A DNA stretch of 20,149 nt from an uncultured Clostridia bacterium (GCA_934776915.1 CAKVNA010000003.1:1-20149), one strand, 5' to 3'. Shown: positions 1-7,974, counted from the stretch's first letter. Program-made: numbers and translations. The notes: generated by a model not told the origin, from the letters alone.

Positions 1-985
1 GTTTAGAATTAACCCAAAGACATATACATATCTTGCGTCAGAACACCTTGAACGAGGCGACAAAGTTATTGTCGAAAGCCCTCTTGGTCAAAGTTTTGGA
101 ACGGTGGAAAGAATTGATGTGGAGTCATCTATTCCAAATGACGAACTAAAAAAAGTCATTCGCAAAGCAACAGAAGAGGACATAAAGAGAAACGAGGACA
201 ACTGTGACAAAGAGCATGAGGCAATTTTGTTTACAAAAAAACTTGTTGACGAACTGCACCTTGATATGAATGTTGTTAATGCAGAATATTCTTTTGACTG
301 TAGCAAAATTGTCATTGACTTTATTTCTGACAACAGAGTAGATTTTAGGGAACTTGTAAAGCAACTTGCAAGCGGACTTAAAGCGAGAATTGAACTTAGA
401 CAAATTGGCACAAGGGACCAAGCAAAAATGGTGGGCGGAATTGGCATTTGTGGCAGAGTTTGTTGCTGTGCGGCGCATCTTCGAGATTTTGAAAAAGTTT
501 CTATGAAAATGGCAAAAAATCAAGGTCTGGCCCTCAACCCAACAAAAATATCTGGTGCTTGTGGCAGACTTATGTGTTGCCTTGAATATGAAGACCCATA
601 TTATATTGAAACATTGTCCCATATGCCAAAACTTAACTCTGAAGTGAAAACTCCAGAGGGTCCCGGCATGGTGATTTATCAAAATGTTTTAAAGCAAACT
701 GTATCCGTCAAACTGCAAACAAAAGACGGCTCCAACCTTATAAAAGATTATCCAATAGACATCTTTGAAAAGCAAATTTTGGACAAGAAGAAAAATATTC
801 CTCAACCAAAGCAAGAACAATCAAAGCCAACGGGAAAGCCACAAGAAAAGACAAAAACTTCCATGCAGAAAGAACACAAAATTGAGGATAACTCAAAAGA
901 ACAAAACAGTTCCAAAAATGAACAAGCAAATAAGCAAAATAACAAAAAATCTTTCTTCAAACCTCGTCATAAGGCACAAAAATGA
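1..985 (+). CDS. ricT: RicT/YaaT, PSP1-domain protein (5' end outside window)
   Basis: The reading frame is already open at base 2, so the gene starts upstream; by comparison with B. subtilis RicT only about ten N-terminal residues are missing. The PSP1 domain is clear: a VDFRELVKQLA stretch, IELRQIGTRDQAKM, then GGIGICGRVCCC and SGACGRLMCCLEYE. The cysteines of these last two motifs belong to the group that binds an iron-sulfur cluster in the Ric (Y) complex, which in B. subtilis adjusts RNase Y mRNA processing and influences sporulation, competence and biofilm. The last 70 or so residues are a Lys/Gln/Asn-rich low-complexity tail not needed for the fold. The stop overlaps the start of trmN6 (ATGA type), matching the yaaT-yabB neighbourhood of Bacillus. 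Family assignment is firm; the RNA-processing role is inferred from orthologs. Confidence 0.95.
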   Translation, partial: FRINPKTYTYLASEHLERGDKVIVESPLGQSFGTVERIDVESSIPNDELKKVIRKATEEDIKRNEDNCDKEHEAILFTKKLVDELHLDMNVVNAEYSFDCSKIVIDFISDNRVDFRELVKQLASGLKARIELRQIGTRDQAKMVGGIGICGRVCCCAAHLRDFEKVSMKMAKNQGLALNPTKISGACGRLMCCLEYEDPYYIETLSHMPKLNSEVKTPEGPGMVIYQNVLKQTVSVKLQTKDGSNLIKDYPIDIFEKQILDKKKNIPQPKQEQSKPTGKPQEKTKTSMQKEHKIEDNSKEQNSSKNEQANKQNNKKSFFKPRHKAQK

Positions 986-1671
986 TAAAAAACGCAAAAA
1001 ATTTGTTAAAAACGGGTGAAACTCTTGACGACTTGCAACTAAATGATTTGTTTATCATTCAAAACAGAAGGAAATATTGCTTTTCTAGTGATAGTGTTTT
1101 GCTTTCTAATTTTGCAAAAATGGGAAAAAAAGATTTTGTTGTGGAACTCTGTTCGGGCAGTGGGGTTGTGTCCATTTTGTGCAATGAAAAATATCACCCA
1201 AAGCAAATTTTGGGAATAGAAATTGACGAATCTTTGTGGGATATGTCCATAAGAAGTCTTAAAATAAATGATATAAAAAATGTTGAATTTTTAAACCTAG
1301 ACTTAAACAATGCCTTGCAAAAAATATCTGCGGGAAGCGTGGATAAAATTGTTTGCAACCCGCCATATTTCCCGCTACCAAAGGACAAATCTAACATAAA
1401 CGAAAAGTATTTATCCACAAAATATGAGGGGAAAACAAACATTTCACAAGTTATGGCAATTTCAAGCAAACTTCTTAAATTTGGTGGCAAAATGTTTGTA
1501 AGTTTTCCTGCGGAAAGATTGCAAATTTTACTTTCAGAAGCAATGAAAAATAATTTAGTTTGCAAAAGATTACGCTTTGTTTGTGCAGAGGGAAAGAGTT
1601 TTCACCTAGTACTTGCAGAACTTGCTAAAGGCGGCGGCGAAGGAGTCAATGTGTCTTTTGAAAGCCTTTAA
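982..1671 (+). CDS. trmN6: tRNA1(Val) (adenine(37)-N6)-methyltransferase-like protein (TrmN6/YabB family)
   Basis: This is a 229-residue class I SAM-dependent methyltransferase. SAM-binding motif I is VELCSGSGVVS (about residues 54-64), an acidic motif II follows (GIEIDESL), and NPPY at 126-129 is the signature of N6-adenine methyltransferases. The N-terminal stretch with FIIQNRRKYCFSSDSVLL is typical of the COG4123 family that modifies A37 of tRNA1(Val) in E. coli. The start at 982 is fixed by its overlap with the ricT stop and by an AAGG at 971-974. The gene ends in an antiparallel overlap with spmB, with no room for a terminator between them. The family is secure; the tRNA substrate is inferred from homology and could differ. 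Confidence 0.9.
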   Translation: MIKNAKNLLKTGETLDDLQLNDLFIIQNRRKYCFSSDSVLLSNFAKMGKKDFVVELCSGSGVVSILCNEKYHPKQILGIEIDESLWDMSIRSLKINDIKNVEFLNLDLNNALQKISAGSVDKIVCNPPYFPLPKDKSNINEKYLSTKYEGKTNISQVMAISSKLLKFGGKMFVSFPAERLQILLSEAMKNNLVCKRLRFVCAEGKSFHLVLAELAKGGGEGVNVSFESL

Positions 1672-2174
1672 AATATTCTGCACAAAAGACAACTTACAAC
1701 AGCTCCAAGAAGGGTGGCAAGAAGGGCAACGGGGACAGCGTATGAAAGTTTTTTGACTTTTGTTTGTGAGCAATAAAGTGTTGTGACATAAAACACAGTG
1801 TCGCAACTGCCAACAATAACACTGGCACATCTTCCAGCATAGCTATCCACACCATAACGGGCAAAAATATCGTTTAATATGGCAAGACTGCCATTGCCAC
1901 TGAAAGGCTTTAGTAGCACAAGTTCGCATAGTTCTGTTGGAATTCCAAGCAAATTAAATAGGGGCGACACAACCCTTGCCATAAGCGAGGCTAGTCCACT
2001 TATTTTTATAAGTTCCACCATTATCATAATGGTGACAAGATAGGGAAATATGCCAACTACAATTCCGATGCTTTGTTTTGCGCCACCAATAAAACTTGTA
2101 TAAACATTCACCTTTTTCATTTTGGCATAAACAAAAATAGATAAAATAAGAACAGGGAGAAGATAAATGCTCAT
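1668..2174 (-). CDS. spmB: Spore maturation protein B
   Basis: This 168-residue hydrophobic membrane protein has several predicted transmembrane segments and a nucleoside-recognition (Gate) domain. GGAKQSIGIVVGIFPYLVTI near the N-terminal third and LLKPFSGNGSLAIL in the middle are typical of SpmB. Bacillus SpmB is about 178 residues, so this is full length. SpmA and SpmB are needed for proper dehydration of the spore core in B. subtilis and are made in the mother cell. The gene follows spmA with a 4-base overlap and has a strong AAAGGAG site inside the spmA 3' end. Its stop overlaps the trmN6 stop on the opposite strand. Identification rests on motifs plus the spmA partner. Confidence 0.93.
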   Translation of the reverse strand: MSIYLLPVLILSIFVYAKMKKVNVYTSFIGGAKQSIGIVVGIFPYLVTIMIMVELIKISGLASLMARVVSPLFNLLGIPTELCELVLLKPFSGNGSLAILNDIFARYGVDSYAGRCASVIVGSCDTVFYVTTLYCSQTKVKKLSYAVPVALLATLLGAVVSCLLCRIF

Positions 2175-2746
2175 TTATTTCTCCTTTTTATTTTCTTAAG
2201 TTTTTCAATCAAAAGTGCTATTGCAATGCCAATGCCCGTTGTGAAAATGGCGGCGATAATTGTTGCAAGCATAATGTCACTGGGGGAACTACTGCCTGCA
2301 GTTATCCTAAGTCCAATTACTGTTGTTGGCAAAATTTGCATAGAGGTGGAAGCAAATATTATGAGCATAATCATGGCTCTGTTTGCTTTGCCACTGCCGT
2401 CATCAAGCCTGCGCATTGCCTTCATTCCAAGTGGGGTTGCAGCCCCGCCCATGCCAAGAATGTTGCAAGAAATGTTCATACACACAAGTTCGTTTGTTTT
2501 GTCGTCAAGTGGCCCAAAGATTTTTTTTGTTACAGGACTTAACAGACGGGATAACTTTTTGTTTATGCCACTGTCCTCCATAACTTGCAATATTCCCATC
2601 CAAACGGAATAAATTGCACACAATTTAAGGCATAGTTTAAGTGTATTTTCACTTGCTTGAAGCATGCTTGGAAGCACAATTTCTGGGTTTATGTAAAGCA
2701 AAATGCACATGCTCAAAACAATCAACCAAAACCAAATTTTGTTCAT
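2171..2746 (-). CDS. spmA: Spore maturation protein A
   Basis: This 191-residue integral membrane protein is close to the 196 residues of B. subtilis SpmA. It opens with a hydrophobic helix (WFWLIVLSMCILLYI). The family hallmark MNISCNILGMGGAATPLGM follows in the middle, then further membrane segments and a basic C-terminus (EKLKKIKRRNK). It forms a two-gene operon with spmB, whose products act together in spore core dehydration and heat resistance. Start codon 2744-2746 has no convincing Shine-Dalgarno sequence. I could not recognise a sigma-E-type promoter in the 92-base gap shared with divergent tatD, so developmental control is inferred from the family only. Confidence 0.93.
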   Translation of the reverse strand: MNKIWFWLIVLSMCILLYINPEIVLPSMLQASENTLKLCLKLCAIYSVWMGILQVMEDSGINKKLSRLLSPVTKKIFGPLDDKTNELVCMNISCNILGMGGAATPLGMKAMRRLDDGSGKANRAMIMLIIFASTSMQILPTTVIGLRITAGSSSPSDIMLATIIAAIFTTGIGIAIALLIEKLKKIKRRNK

Positions 2747-2803
2747 AATAAATTTTTATGTTTGTCCAATTTTCATTATGCAAGCGATTTTGACAAAAAC
2801 TAT

Positions 2804-2832
2804 TTGAAAAGTATAAGAAAAAGTGATATAAT
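2804..2832 (+). promoter_or_regulatory. tatD promoter, extended -10, apparently leaderless
   Basis: TTGAAA at 2804-2809 and TATAAT at 2827-2832 are separated by exactly 17 bases, with TGA directly before the -10 (extended -10). The expected start site, seven bases after the -10, is 2839, which is the A of the tatD ATG. No ribosome-binding site precedes the ATG. Confidence 0.8.
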
Positions 2833-2838
2833 CTCTGC

Positions 2839-3612
2839 ATGATTATAGATGCACATTGCCATTTGTATGACGAAAAAATGGCGGGAATTAAAGACGAAGT
2901 TTTTGAAAAAATAATACAAGGTGAAACGGGCTGCATTGTAAGTGGTGACAATGTGGAAAACTCCAAAAAGTGCATTGAAATTGCAAATAAATATAAAAAT
3001 GTCTATGCTACCGTAGGAGTTCACCCTCACGAAACGAAAAATTTTGATGACGATATGTTAGGTCAAATAAAATCTCTTTGCAAAAACAAAAAAGTTGTTG
3101 CAGTGGGGGAAATTGGGCTTGATTATTATTATGATGAAAACTTAAAGCCACAACAACTTCTTGCACTTCAAAAGCAAATTGACTTGGCAGATGAGTTGTC
3201 CCTTCCATGTGTGTTTCATGTTAGGGAGGCAATGGGTGATTTTTTGGATATGGTCAAAAAGAACAAAGACAAATTTAGATGTGGTGGTCTTGTCCACTGT
3301 TTCAATGGAAGTGTGGAGGTGGCAAAGGAACTTATGAAGTTTGGCTTTAGTTTTAGTTTCAATGGCATTGCAACTTTCAAAAATGCAAACAATGTTTTAA
3401 AAGTAATTGAGTTTTTGCCAATGGACAGAATTTTGATAGAAACAGACAGCCCTTATCTTGCACCTGTTCCACATAGGGGCGAAATAAACAGACCAAGTTA
3501 TGTTAGCCTTGTGGCACAAAAAATTGCCGACATAAAAAAAGTGCCAGTTGATGAGATTATATCCCAAACAAAATTAAATACAGAAAGACTATTTAACATT
3601 AAATTTGAATAA
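2839..3612 (+). CDS. tatD: TatD-family metal-dependent DNase
   Basis: This is a 257-residue TIM-barrel hydrolase of the TatD family. Visible metal and active-site residues are H6 and H8 (DAHCHL), E91 (GEIGLDYYY), H127 (FHVREA), H153 (HCFNGS) and D203 (ETDSPYLAP). The length is normal for the family (about 255-260). TatD proteins are two-metal 3'-5' exonucleases acting on DNA and possibly RNA during repair or DNA degradation. The start is the first ATG and sits at the predicted transcription start. In B. subtilis tatD (yabD) lies upstream of rnmV and ksgA; here an A-rich 198-base gap replaces rnmV. Family certain, physiological substrate not. Confidence 0.95.
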   Translation: MIIDAHCHLYDEKMAGIKDEVFEKIIQGETGCIVSGDNVENSKKCIEIANKYKNVYATVGVHPHETKNFDDDMLGQIKSLCKNKKVVAVGEIGLDYYYDENLKPQQLLALQKQIDLADELSLPCVFHVREAMGDFLDMVKKNKDKFRCGGLVHCFNGSVEVAKELMKFGFSFSFNGIATFKNANNVLKVIEFLPMDRILIETDSPYLAPVPHRGEINRPSYVSLVAQKIADIKKVPVDEIISQTKLNTERLFNIKFE

Positions 3613-3810
3613 TTGCAAGGGTTTAAGAATTGATAGAAAAAGCAACAATGAAGCAACAAAAACTAGAAACTAAAAAGACTAACAAAAACTAAAAAACCAA
3701 TAGAAAACTAATAGAAAACAACAGGAAAATTATAAAAAATTATAAAAAAACAATAAATCACTAAAAACGGGCAAAAAGTGGCAAAATTTAATTAAAAAAT
3801 TGGAAATAAA
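3613..3810 (+). other. A-rich, T-poor intergenic spacer with degenerate short repeats
   Basis: No gene is visible. The top strand is dominated by A, with degenerate repeats such as ACTAAAAA (3 or 4 variants between 3660 and 3700), AATAGAAAAC (twice in a row near 3700-3720) and ATTATAAAAA (twice near 3728-3747). There is no clear promoter or terminator, so ksgA may be co-transcribed with tatD. Confidence 0.5.
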
Positions 3811-4635
3811 ATGGAAAATAAAAATTTTAGATTTAAAAAAGAATTTGGACAAAACTTTATCTTTGATACAAACTTCATAACAAGTTTTGTAAGGAAGTTT
3901 GACATTCCAAGTGATAGCAACATTGTAGAAATTGGGGCGGGCATGGGAACATTGACTGAGGTTTTGGCAAAGAATTTTAAGAGAGTTGTCAGTTTTGAAA
4001 TAGACAAAACATTAACAGAAAAATTGCATGGTCTTGAAAACAATTATAAAAACTTGACTATTGTTTTTGGTGATATTTTGGAGCAAAAACTGTGTGATAT
4101 TGAAAAGATGTTTGACGGCGAAAAATATTTTGTTGTTGCAAATTTGCCATATTACATAACTTCACAAATTATTTTTAAATTTCTTTTTGAAAGCCAAAAA
4201 CTGGATAGCATGTTTGTTATGGTGCAAAGGGAAGTGGGCGAAAGATATTGTGCAAAAAGTGGAACGAAAGAATATGGAATTCCAAGCGTTATGCTGGGGA
4301 CTTTTGCTGAAACAAAGATTGTGCAACAAGTGTCACGCAAGATGTTTACGCCAATGCCAAATGTTGACTCTTGCATTATCAAAATTAAGTTGGATAGAGA
4401 TAAATTTGACATTGCAGACCAAGACAAGTTCCACAAGTTTGTGTCAGGCTGTTTTGCAATGAAGCGAAAGACACTTGCGAACAATCTTAAAAAAATGGGA
4501 TATAATGAAGGGCAAGTTTTATCTACATTAAATGCTCTTTCTTTAATTCCTACAATTCGTCCAGAGGATATATCACCAGAAGATTATGTAACTATGTTTA
4601 ATCTTTTGTGTGGGGAAAAGCATAAAGACAGATGA
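3811..4635 (+). CDS. rsmA: 16S rRNA (adenine(1518)-N6/adenine(1519)-N6)-dimethyltransferase
   Basis: RsmA/KsgA dimethylates two adjacent adenines in the 3'-terminal hairpin of 16S rRNA late in 30S assembly. The 274-residue protein shows all the family landmarks: FGQNFI near the N-terminus (positions 12-17), SAM-binding motif I GAGMGTLT (42-49), the acidic SFEIDKTL, and NLPYYITS (111-118), the N6-adenine methyltransferase motif. The C-terminal helical domain includes FAMKRKTLANNL. Length is normal. The only upstream match to a ribosome site is a weak GGA in TTGGAAATAAAATG. It follows tatD on the same strand, as in Bacillus minus rnmV, and ends just before two hairpins. Confidence 0.97.
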   Translation: MENKNFRFKKEFGQNFIFDTNFITSFVRKFDIPSDSNIVEIGAGMGTLTEVLAKNFKRVVSFEIDKTLTEKLHGLENNYKNLTIVFGDILEQKLCDIEKMFDGEKYFVVANLPYYITSQIIFKFLFESQKLDSMFVMVQREVGERYCAKSGTKEYGIPSVMLGTFAETKIVQQVSRKMFTPMPNVDSCIIKIKLDRDKFDIADQDKFHKFVSGCFAMKRKTLANNLKKMGYNEGQVLSTLNALSLIPTIRPEDISPEDYVTMFNLLCGEKHKDR

Positions 4636-4660
4636 ACGAAAATTGCCTTTTGAACATATA

Positions 4661-4682
4661 ACAACTATTGCAAGATAGTTGT
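4661..4682 (+). terminator. First of two tandem hairpins after rsmA
   Basis: ACAACTA (4661-4667) pairs with TAGTTGT (4676-4682) around an 8-base loop, followed only by AATTT. It is a near copy of the next hairpin, 44 bases downstream, and is weaker as a terminator. Confidence 0.45.
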
Positions 4683-4701
4683 AATTTCAGAAATCAGATG
4701 T

Positions 4702-4737
4702 ATAACAACTATTGCAAAAGTAGTTGTTATTTTTTTT
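4702..4737 (+). terminator. Intrinsic terminator after rsmA
   Basis: ATAACAACTA (4702-4711) and TAGTTGTTAT (4721-4730) form a perfect 10-bp stem with a 9-base loop, followed by seven T (4731-4737). Confidence 0.85.
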
Positions 4738-4856
4738 GCAAAAATTAAATAAATTGTGCTTTTTGTGACAAAAATTGACAAAAATTCATAAAAAATAGCA
4801 AAAAAAATGATAAGAGTTGTTTTAAAATTGTAGTTATAAAACAAAAAAAGGTTTGG

Positions 4857-5888
4857 GTGAAAATGGAAAATTTGGCAAGAACGGTTATTTTGTCAGGAAG
4901 CAAGAATAAAGATGCAAAGGCAATTTTGTCACTTAAAGAGGGCGGGAAAGGTGAAATTAAATTTTATAATATGCGAGAGTTGCCAAAGTCACTTGCTGTT
5001 GGAATTAGACAAAAATGTAAAGTAAGCAAATTCCCGCTGAATGTTTGTGGTGGGGTGGGCGAATTTAACACCGAAAGCAAGGTGAGTGTAAACGAGCCAC
5101 TTTTTTGTGCTGTTGTTGATGTTTCAAATGCTTTCTGTCCAGAACTTGTGCTGTGTAGCAATGGAGATAAGGTTGAAGATAATAGAAAAATTGAAACCGC
5201 TTTTGTGCAAGGAGCTCCAAAGAATAGGGCAACACTATACAAAAATGAAAGTCAGGACGAGATTGAAAACTTGATTGACCAAAACCTTTCTGACGATATG
5301 TCTTGCCATTATTATGACTCTTGCAGTAAATGTAAATACAAAGAGGCATTTTATGCTGAATGTGACGGAGAAAAACATATTTCTTCATGTGAGAATTGTA
5401 ATTCAAAGCAACAAAACATAAGTGATAGTGATGTTTGCAGTCATGCTGATGTTCATGTGGCGGGAGAGGATAATACTGATGCTCAAAACAGAGTGAAAAC
5501 AAAAGTTTATGATAAGCAGAAGGAACTTAAAGCAAAACAAATGGAAAGCGAAGGAGATATGTTTTTTGAACAAATAAGGTCGCAGATTGATATTTTGTTT
5601 TCTAAATATGAACATGATGAAAATTTGGAAAAACTTGTGCCAAATTCAAAATGGGTCAAGGTAAATTATGAAGGCAGTGACGAGTGTTATGAATTGGGAG
5701 TTATATGTGATGAAAATGGGGTGGAAGAATATGTTTGTTATGGCATTCCGTCACAGGACTCTGCAACTCCGCCCAAAAGCCTTGAAGAGTATGCAAAATA
5801 TTTAAAATTGTCCTCAACTGACGGGCTTTGGGTGGCGTGTCAAGATGCAAAAACTGGCGAAACAATCAAACTAGATTTTGGGAATTGA
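4857..5888 (+). CDS. Unrecognised cysteine-rich cytoplasmic protein
   Basis: I do not recognise this 343-residue protein. It has no signal peptide or membrane segment. An N-terminal region of about 105 residues (starting ARTVILSGSKNKDAK) looks like a folded, beta-rich domain. A polar linker follows with a cluster of cysteines at about 150, 156, 159, 169, 178, 181 and 194, including CSKC and CENC, which could bind metal. The C-terminal part (about 235-343) runs from a helical IRSQIDILFSKYE to a domain with WVKVNYEGSDECYELGVI and YVCYGIPSQD. Start is either GTG 4857 (AAGG five bases upstream) or ATG 4863; I cannot decide. It sits where B. subtilis has yabG, but I see no resemblance to the YabG protease. 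It is flanked by terminators and so is probably a single-gene unit. Confidence 0.85.
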   Translation: MKMENLARTVILSGSKNKDAKAILSLKEGGKGEIKFYNMRELPKSLAVGIRQKCKVSKFPLNVCGGVGEFNTESKVSVNEPLFCAVVDVSNAFCPELVLCSNGDKVEDNRKIETAFVQGAPKNRATLYKNESQDEIENLIDQNLSDDMSCHYYDSCSKCKYKEAFYAECDGEKHISSCENCNSKQQNISDSDVCSHADVHVAGEDNTDAQNRVKTKVYDKQKELKAKQMESEGDMFFEQIRSQIDILFSKYEHDENLEKLVPNSKWVKVNYEGSDECYELGVICDENGVEEYVCYGIPSQDSATPPKSLEEYAKYLKLSSTDGLWVACQDAKTGETIKLDFGN

Positions 5889-5933
5889 CCACTTTTGAAT
5901 GAAAATGGAAAAATGTGGAAATATAAAATATGG

Positions 5934-5967
5934 ATAATGATAGATAAATTTTTCTATCATTATTTTT
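5934..5967 (+). terminator. Intrinsic terminator
   Basis: ATAATGATAGA (5934-5944) pairs perfectly over 11 bp with TCTATCATTAT (5953-5963), with an 8-base loop, followed by TTTT. It ends the unit of the unknown gene 4857-5888. Confidence 0.8.
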
Positions 5968-5985
5968 ATAACTTGCTTAATTGTA

Positions 5986-6014
5986 TTGACAAAAGATTAA
6001 ATTTTTGTTAACAT
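5986..6014 (+). promoter_or_regulatory. Sigma-A-type promoter for the lipoprotein gene
   Basis: A perfect TTGACA (5986-5991) is followed after 17 bases by TAACAT (6009-6014). The gene start lies 27 bases downstream, with GAGGT at 6030-6034 as its ribosome site. Confidence 0.75.
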
Positions 6015-6040
6015 TTTCGTGTTTCTAGCGAGGTATCAAA

Positions 6041-7483
6041 GTGAAAAAGAAATTAGCAATCATATTTTCAATGATTTTTATGTTCTCTGCATTGCTTTTT
6101 GCATGCAGTGGAATCAAGTTGTCAAATGGCCCAGATGCAAACGCCACAGTTTATGGAAATGGCGGCTCGGCTGTTATTAAAGGCGACTATATTTATTTTG
6201 CCAACGCATACATTGCGTCAAGCGAACTTGGCAACAATGACAACCAATATGACAAAAAGAGCAAACAAACAATCTATGGCATTTATAGGTCAAAACTTGA
6301 CTCTGAAGGCAATGTCGTCTTGAACAATGACGGCGTTCCACAAGGGGCAGAAATTTTGACATACAATGTTGGCGGGTTTGAACAAGCTCAAATTTATCTT
6401 TGTGGGGAATGGATATATTACACCACTCCATACACAGTTAAGGGAAGTGACGGCTCAAGTATCACTGGTCTTGTGAGATTTGACAGAATTAAACTTGACG
6501 GAACAGGTCACGAGCAACTTTCATCAAGCGGCGAAGACGGTTATTCAATCAAATGTAAATTCAATGTTGTTTATATTGGCGGAGCAACTTATATTGTTGT
6601 TTCTAATGAATCAGGCGATGTTGATGTTATCAAATGCCAAGGTGGCGGATATTCAAAATATTCTCTTGCAACTGGAACACTAAGTTATGTTGTTGCAAAT
6701 CAAAATGTTTTGAAAGCAACTGGAACACGACCAGAAGTTGAAAACTATCTTTACTTTGTAAGAAAAACATCTGTTGGCTCTGCATATGAAATTGTGAGAA
6801 AATCACTTTCTGGCGGAACAGAAACTTCAATTTTGGTCGATAGCAATCAACCAGAACTCGTTGCAATGAAAAACGGCAGAGTATATTACACACTAAACAG
6901 CAACCTCTATTCAACAACTGACGGAGAAACATCAAAGAGTTATCTTTCAGCACCACTAAAAGGCGAAAAACAAACAAGCGAAATAACCTCAACATATGTT
7001 ATCCTAGACGATGCAGACGGGCTTGACAGGGGCGTAGTTGCAGTTTATTATGACGGAACAAACTATCGTATGATTTATCAAAATGGCAACGGATATCAAC
7101 CAATTACAACCGTTGCAGAAGGAACAAAAGAAATAACAATTCTTGCTTCTCAAAGAGATGAAATTTACTATCAAATTGCAGACAGCAACGAACTATATAT
7201 GCTCAGACTTACTCTTGCATATGAAAATTCAAAATTCGTGCTTGAAAATGCAGAAGAGCCAAAAGTTATTGCATCTTCCTTTACAACAAAGAATGGAGAT
7301 TATGCAATTTATGACTTCGACTTGGAACATTTTTACACATATGAACAAGTTAAAAATTCACAACTTCAATATCTCAAAATGTATTCAATCCACTCTCCAA
7401 AGAAAGACGCAGACGACAAAGTTGTTGGACAATACATTGGAATTTTAAGCGAACAAGATACAACACTTGTAAACGCCGAATAA
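6041..7483 (+). CDS. Lipoprotein with probable beta-propeller (DUF5050-like)
   Basis: The start is GTG 6041, supported by GAGGT six bases upstream. The N-terminus is a lipoprotein signal: KKK, a hydrophobic core (LAIIFSMIFMFSALLF) and Cys22 in a LFAC lipobox, so the mature 459-residue protein should be anchored to the outer face of the membrane. The rest is built from repeated short units with an aromatic strand: GDYIYFAN, GEWIYYTT, ENYLYFVRK, NGRVYYTLN, DEIYYQIAD. This is the pattern of DUF5050-type beta-propeller proteins of Clostridia, often surface sensors or binding proteins; no catalytic motif is visible. It has its own promoter and a strong terminator, so it is a single-gene unit. The propeller is inferred from repeat spacing; function is unknown. 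Confidence 0.88.
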   Translation: MKKKLAIIFSMIFMFSALLFACSGIKLSNGPDANATVYGNGGSAVIKGDYIYFANAYIASSELGNNDNQYDKKSKQTIYGIYRSKLDSEGNVVLNNDGVPQGAEILTYNVGGFEQAQIYLCGEWIYYTTPYTVKGSDGSSITGLVRFDRIKLDGTGHEQLSSSGEDGYSIKCKFNVVYIGGATYIVVSNESGDVDVIKCQGGGYSKYSLATGTLSYVVANQNVLKATGTRPEVENYLYFVRKTSVGSAYEIVRKSLSGGTETSILVDSNQPELVAMKNGRVYYTLNSNLYSTTDGETSKSYLSAPLKGEKQTSEITSTYVILDDADGLDRGVVAVYYDGTNYRMIYQNGNGYQPITTVAEGTKEITILASQRDEIYYQIADSNELYMLRLTLAYENSKFVLENAEEPKVIASSFTTKNGDYAIYDFDLEHFYTYEQVKNSQLQYLKMYSIHSPKKDADDKVVGQYIGILSEQDTTLVNAE

Positions 7484-7489
7484 AACATA

Positions 7490-7520
7490 AGGTGAAAAGA
7501 AACTTCTTTTCACCTTTTTT
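7490..7520 (+). terminator. Intrinsic terminator of the lipoprotein gene
   Basis: AGGTGAAAAGA (7490-7500) pairs with TCTTTTCACCT (7505-7515) in an 11-bp stem with an AACT loop, running into six T (7515-7520). Confidence 0.92.
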
Positions 7521-7608
7521 ACAGATTAGATTTTCTTGTAGCAAAAAAGACAGAACATAAGATATGCTCTTTTGGGGTGGCAAGAACTTTGTGGATTTGC
7601 AGGAGTGC

Positions 7609-7890
7609 TTAAAGGCTTGCTAGGAAGTCTTCTAGAAGTTTAACTTGTTTTTCTGTCAGATTGGAAACATTTATTGTGTGGCTGTTTTCGTCTTTGAAAA
7701 ATGTTTCCATTGTTATTCCTAGCCCTTGACAGATATATCCAAGATATTCAACTGTTGGACATTTTCTGCCCGCTTCAAGGTCATTTATATATGTTGGCGA
7801 TACGCCAGCCAAGTTTGCAAGTGCATTTTTCTTTATGCCCTTGCTCTCTCTTATTGTCTTTATTTTGTTCCCGATCTCAACAGATGTCAT
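7609..7890 (-). CDS. XRE-family (HTH_3) transcriptional regulator
   Basis: This 93-residue protein is an N-terminal helix-turn-helix of the XRE/Cro-C1 type (about residues 7-61: IGNKIKTIRESKGIKKNALA, then GVSPTYINDLEAGRKCPTVEYL). A short tail, VSNLTEKQVKLLEDFLASL, looks like a single helix suited to dimer formation. The ribosome site is GAGG five bases before the ATG. It is transcribed away from spo0A, sharing about 480 bases of upstream DNA that contain a 22-bp-spaced direct repeat. Small XRE proteins often repress their own promoter and a divergent one, and SinR, which controls sporulation and biofilm in Bacillus, has the same architecture. I see no specific SinR signature, so the target is open. 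Confidence 0.9.
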   Translation of the reverse strand: MTSVEIGNKIKTIRESKGIKKNALANLAGVSPTYINDLEAGRKCPTVEYLGYICQGLGITMETFFKDENSHTINVSNLTEKQVKLLEDFLASL

Positions 7891-7916
7891 ATTATCCTCG
7901 CTTATCTTAAATTATA
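7891..7916 (-). promoter_or_regulatory. Probable xre -10 element and ribosome site
   Basis: On the minus strand TATAAT (complement of 7911-7916) lies 20 bases before the ATG, with GAGG between them. No good -35 is present at 16-18 bases, as in promoters that need an activator or are weak. Confidence 0.5.
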
Positions 7917-7939
7917 AAGAAAATTTTACACTAATATTT

Positions 7940-7974
7940 AAACTATTGTGTTGACAAACTAAAACTATTGTGTT
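7940..7974 (+). repeat. Direct repeat pair AAACTATTGTGTT, 22-base period (candidate operator)
   Basis: AAACTATTGTGTT occurs at 7940-7952 and again, identical, at 7962-7974, i.e. two helical turns apart on the same DNA face. The repeats run into the -35 and -10 of the rightward promoter at 7951-7979 and lie just upstream of the leftward xre promoter. They are the best candidates in the gap for a regulator site. Confidence 0.6.

Noticed and set aside
2790..2795. TTGACA upstream of tatD
   Set aside because: It lies 31 bases from the TATAAT; TTGAAA at 2804-2809 has the correct 17-base spacing.
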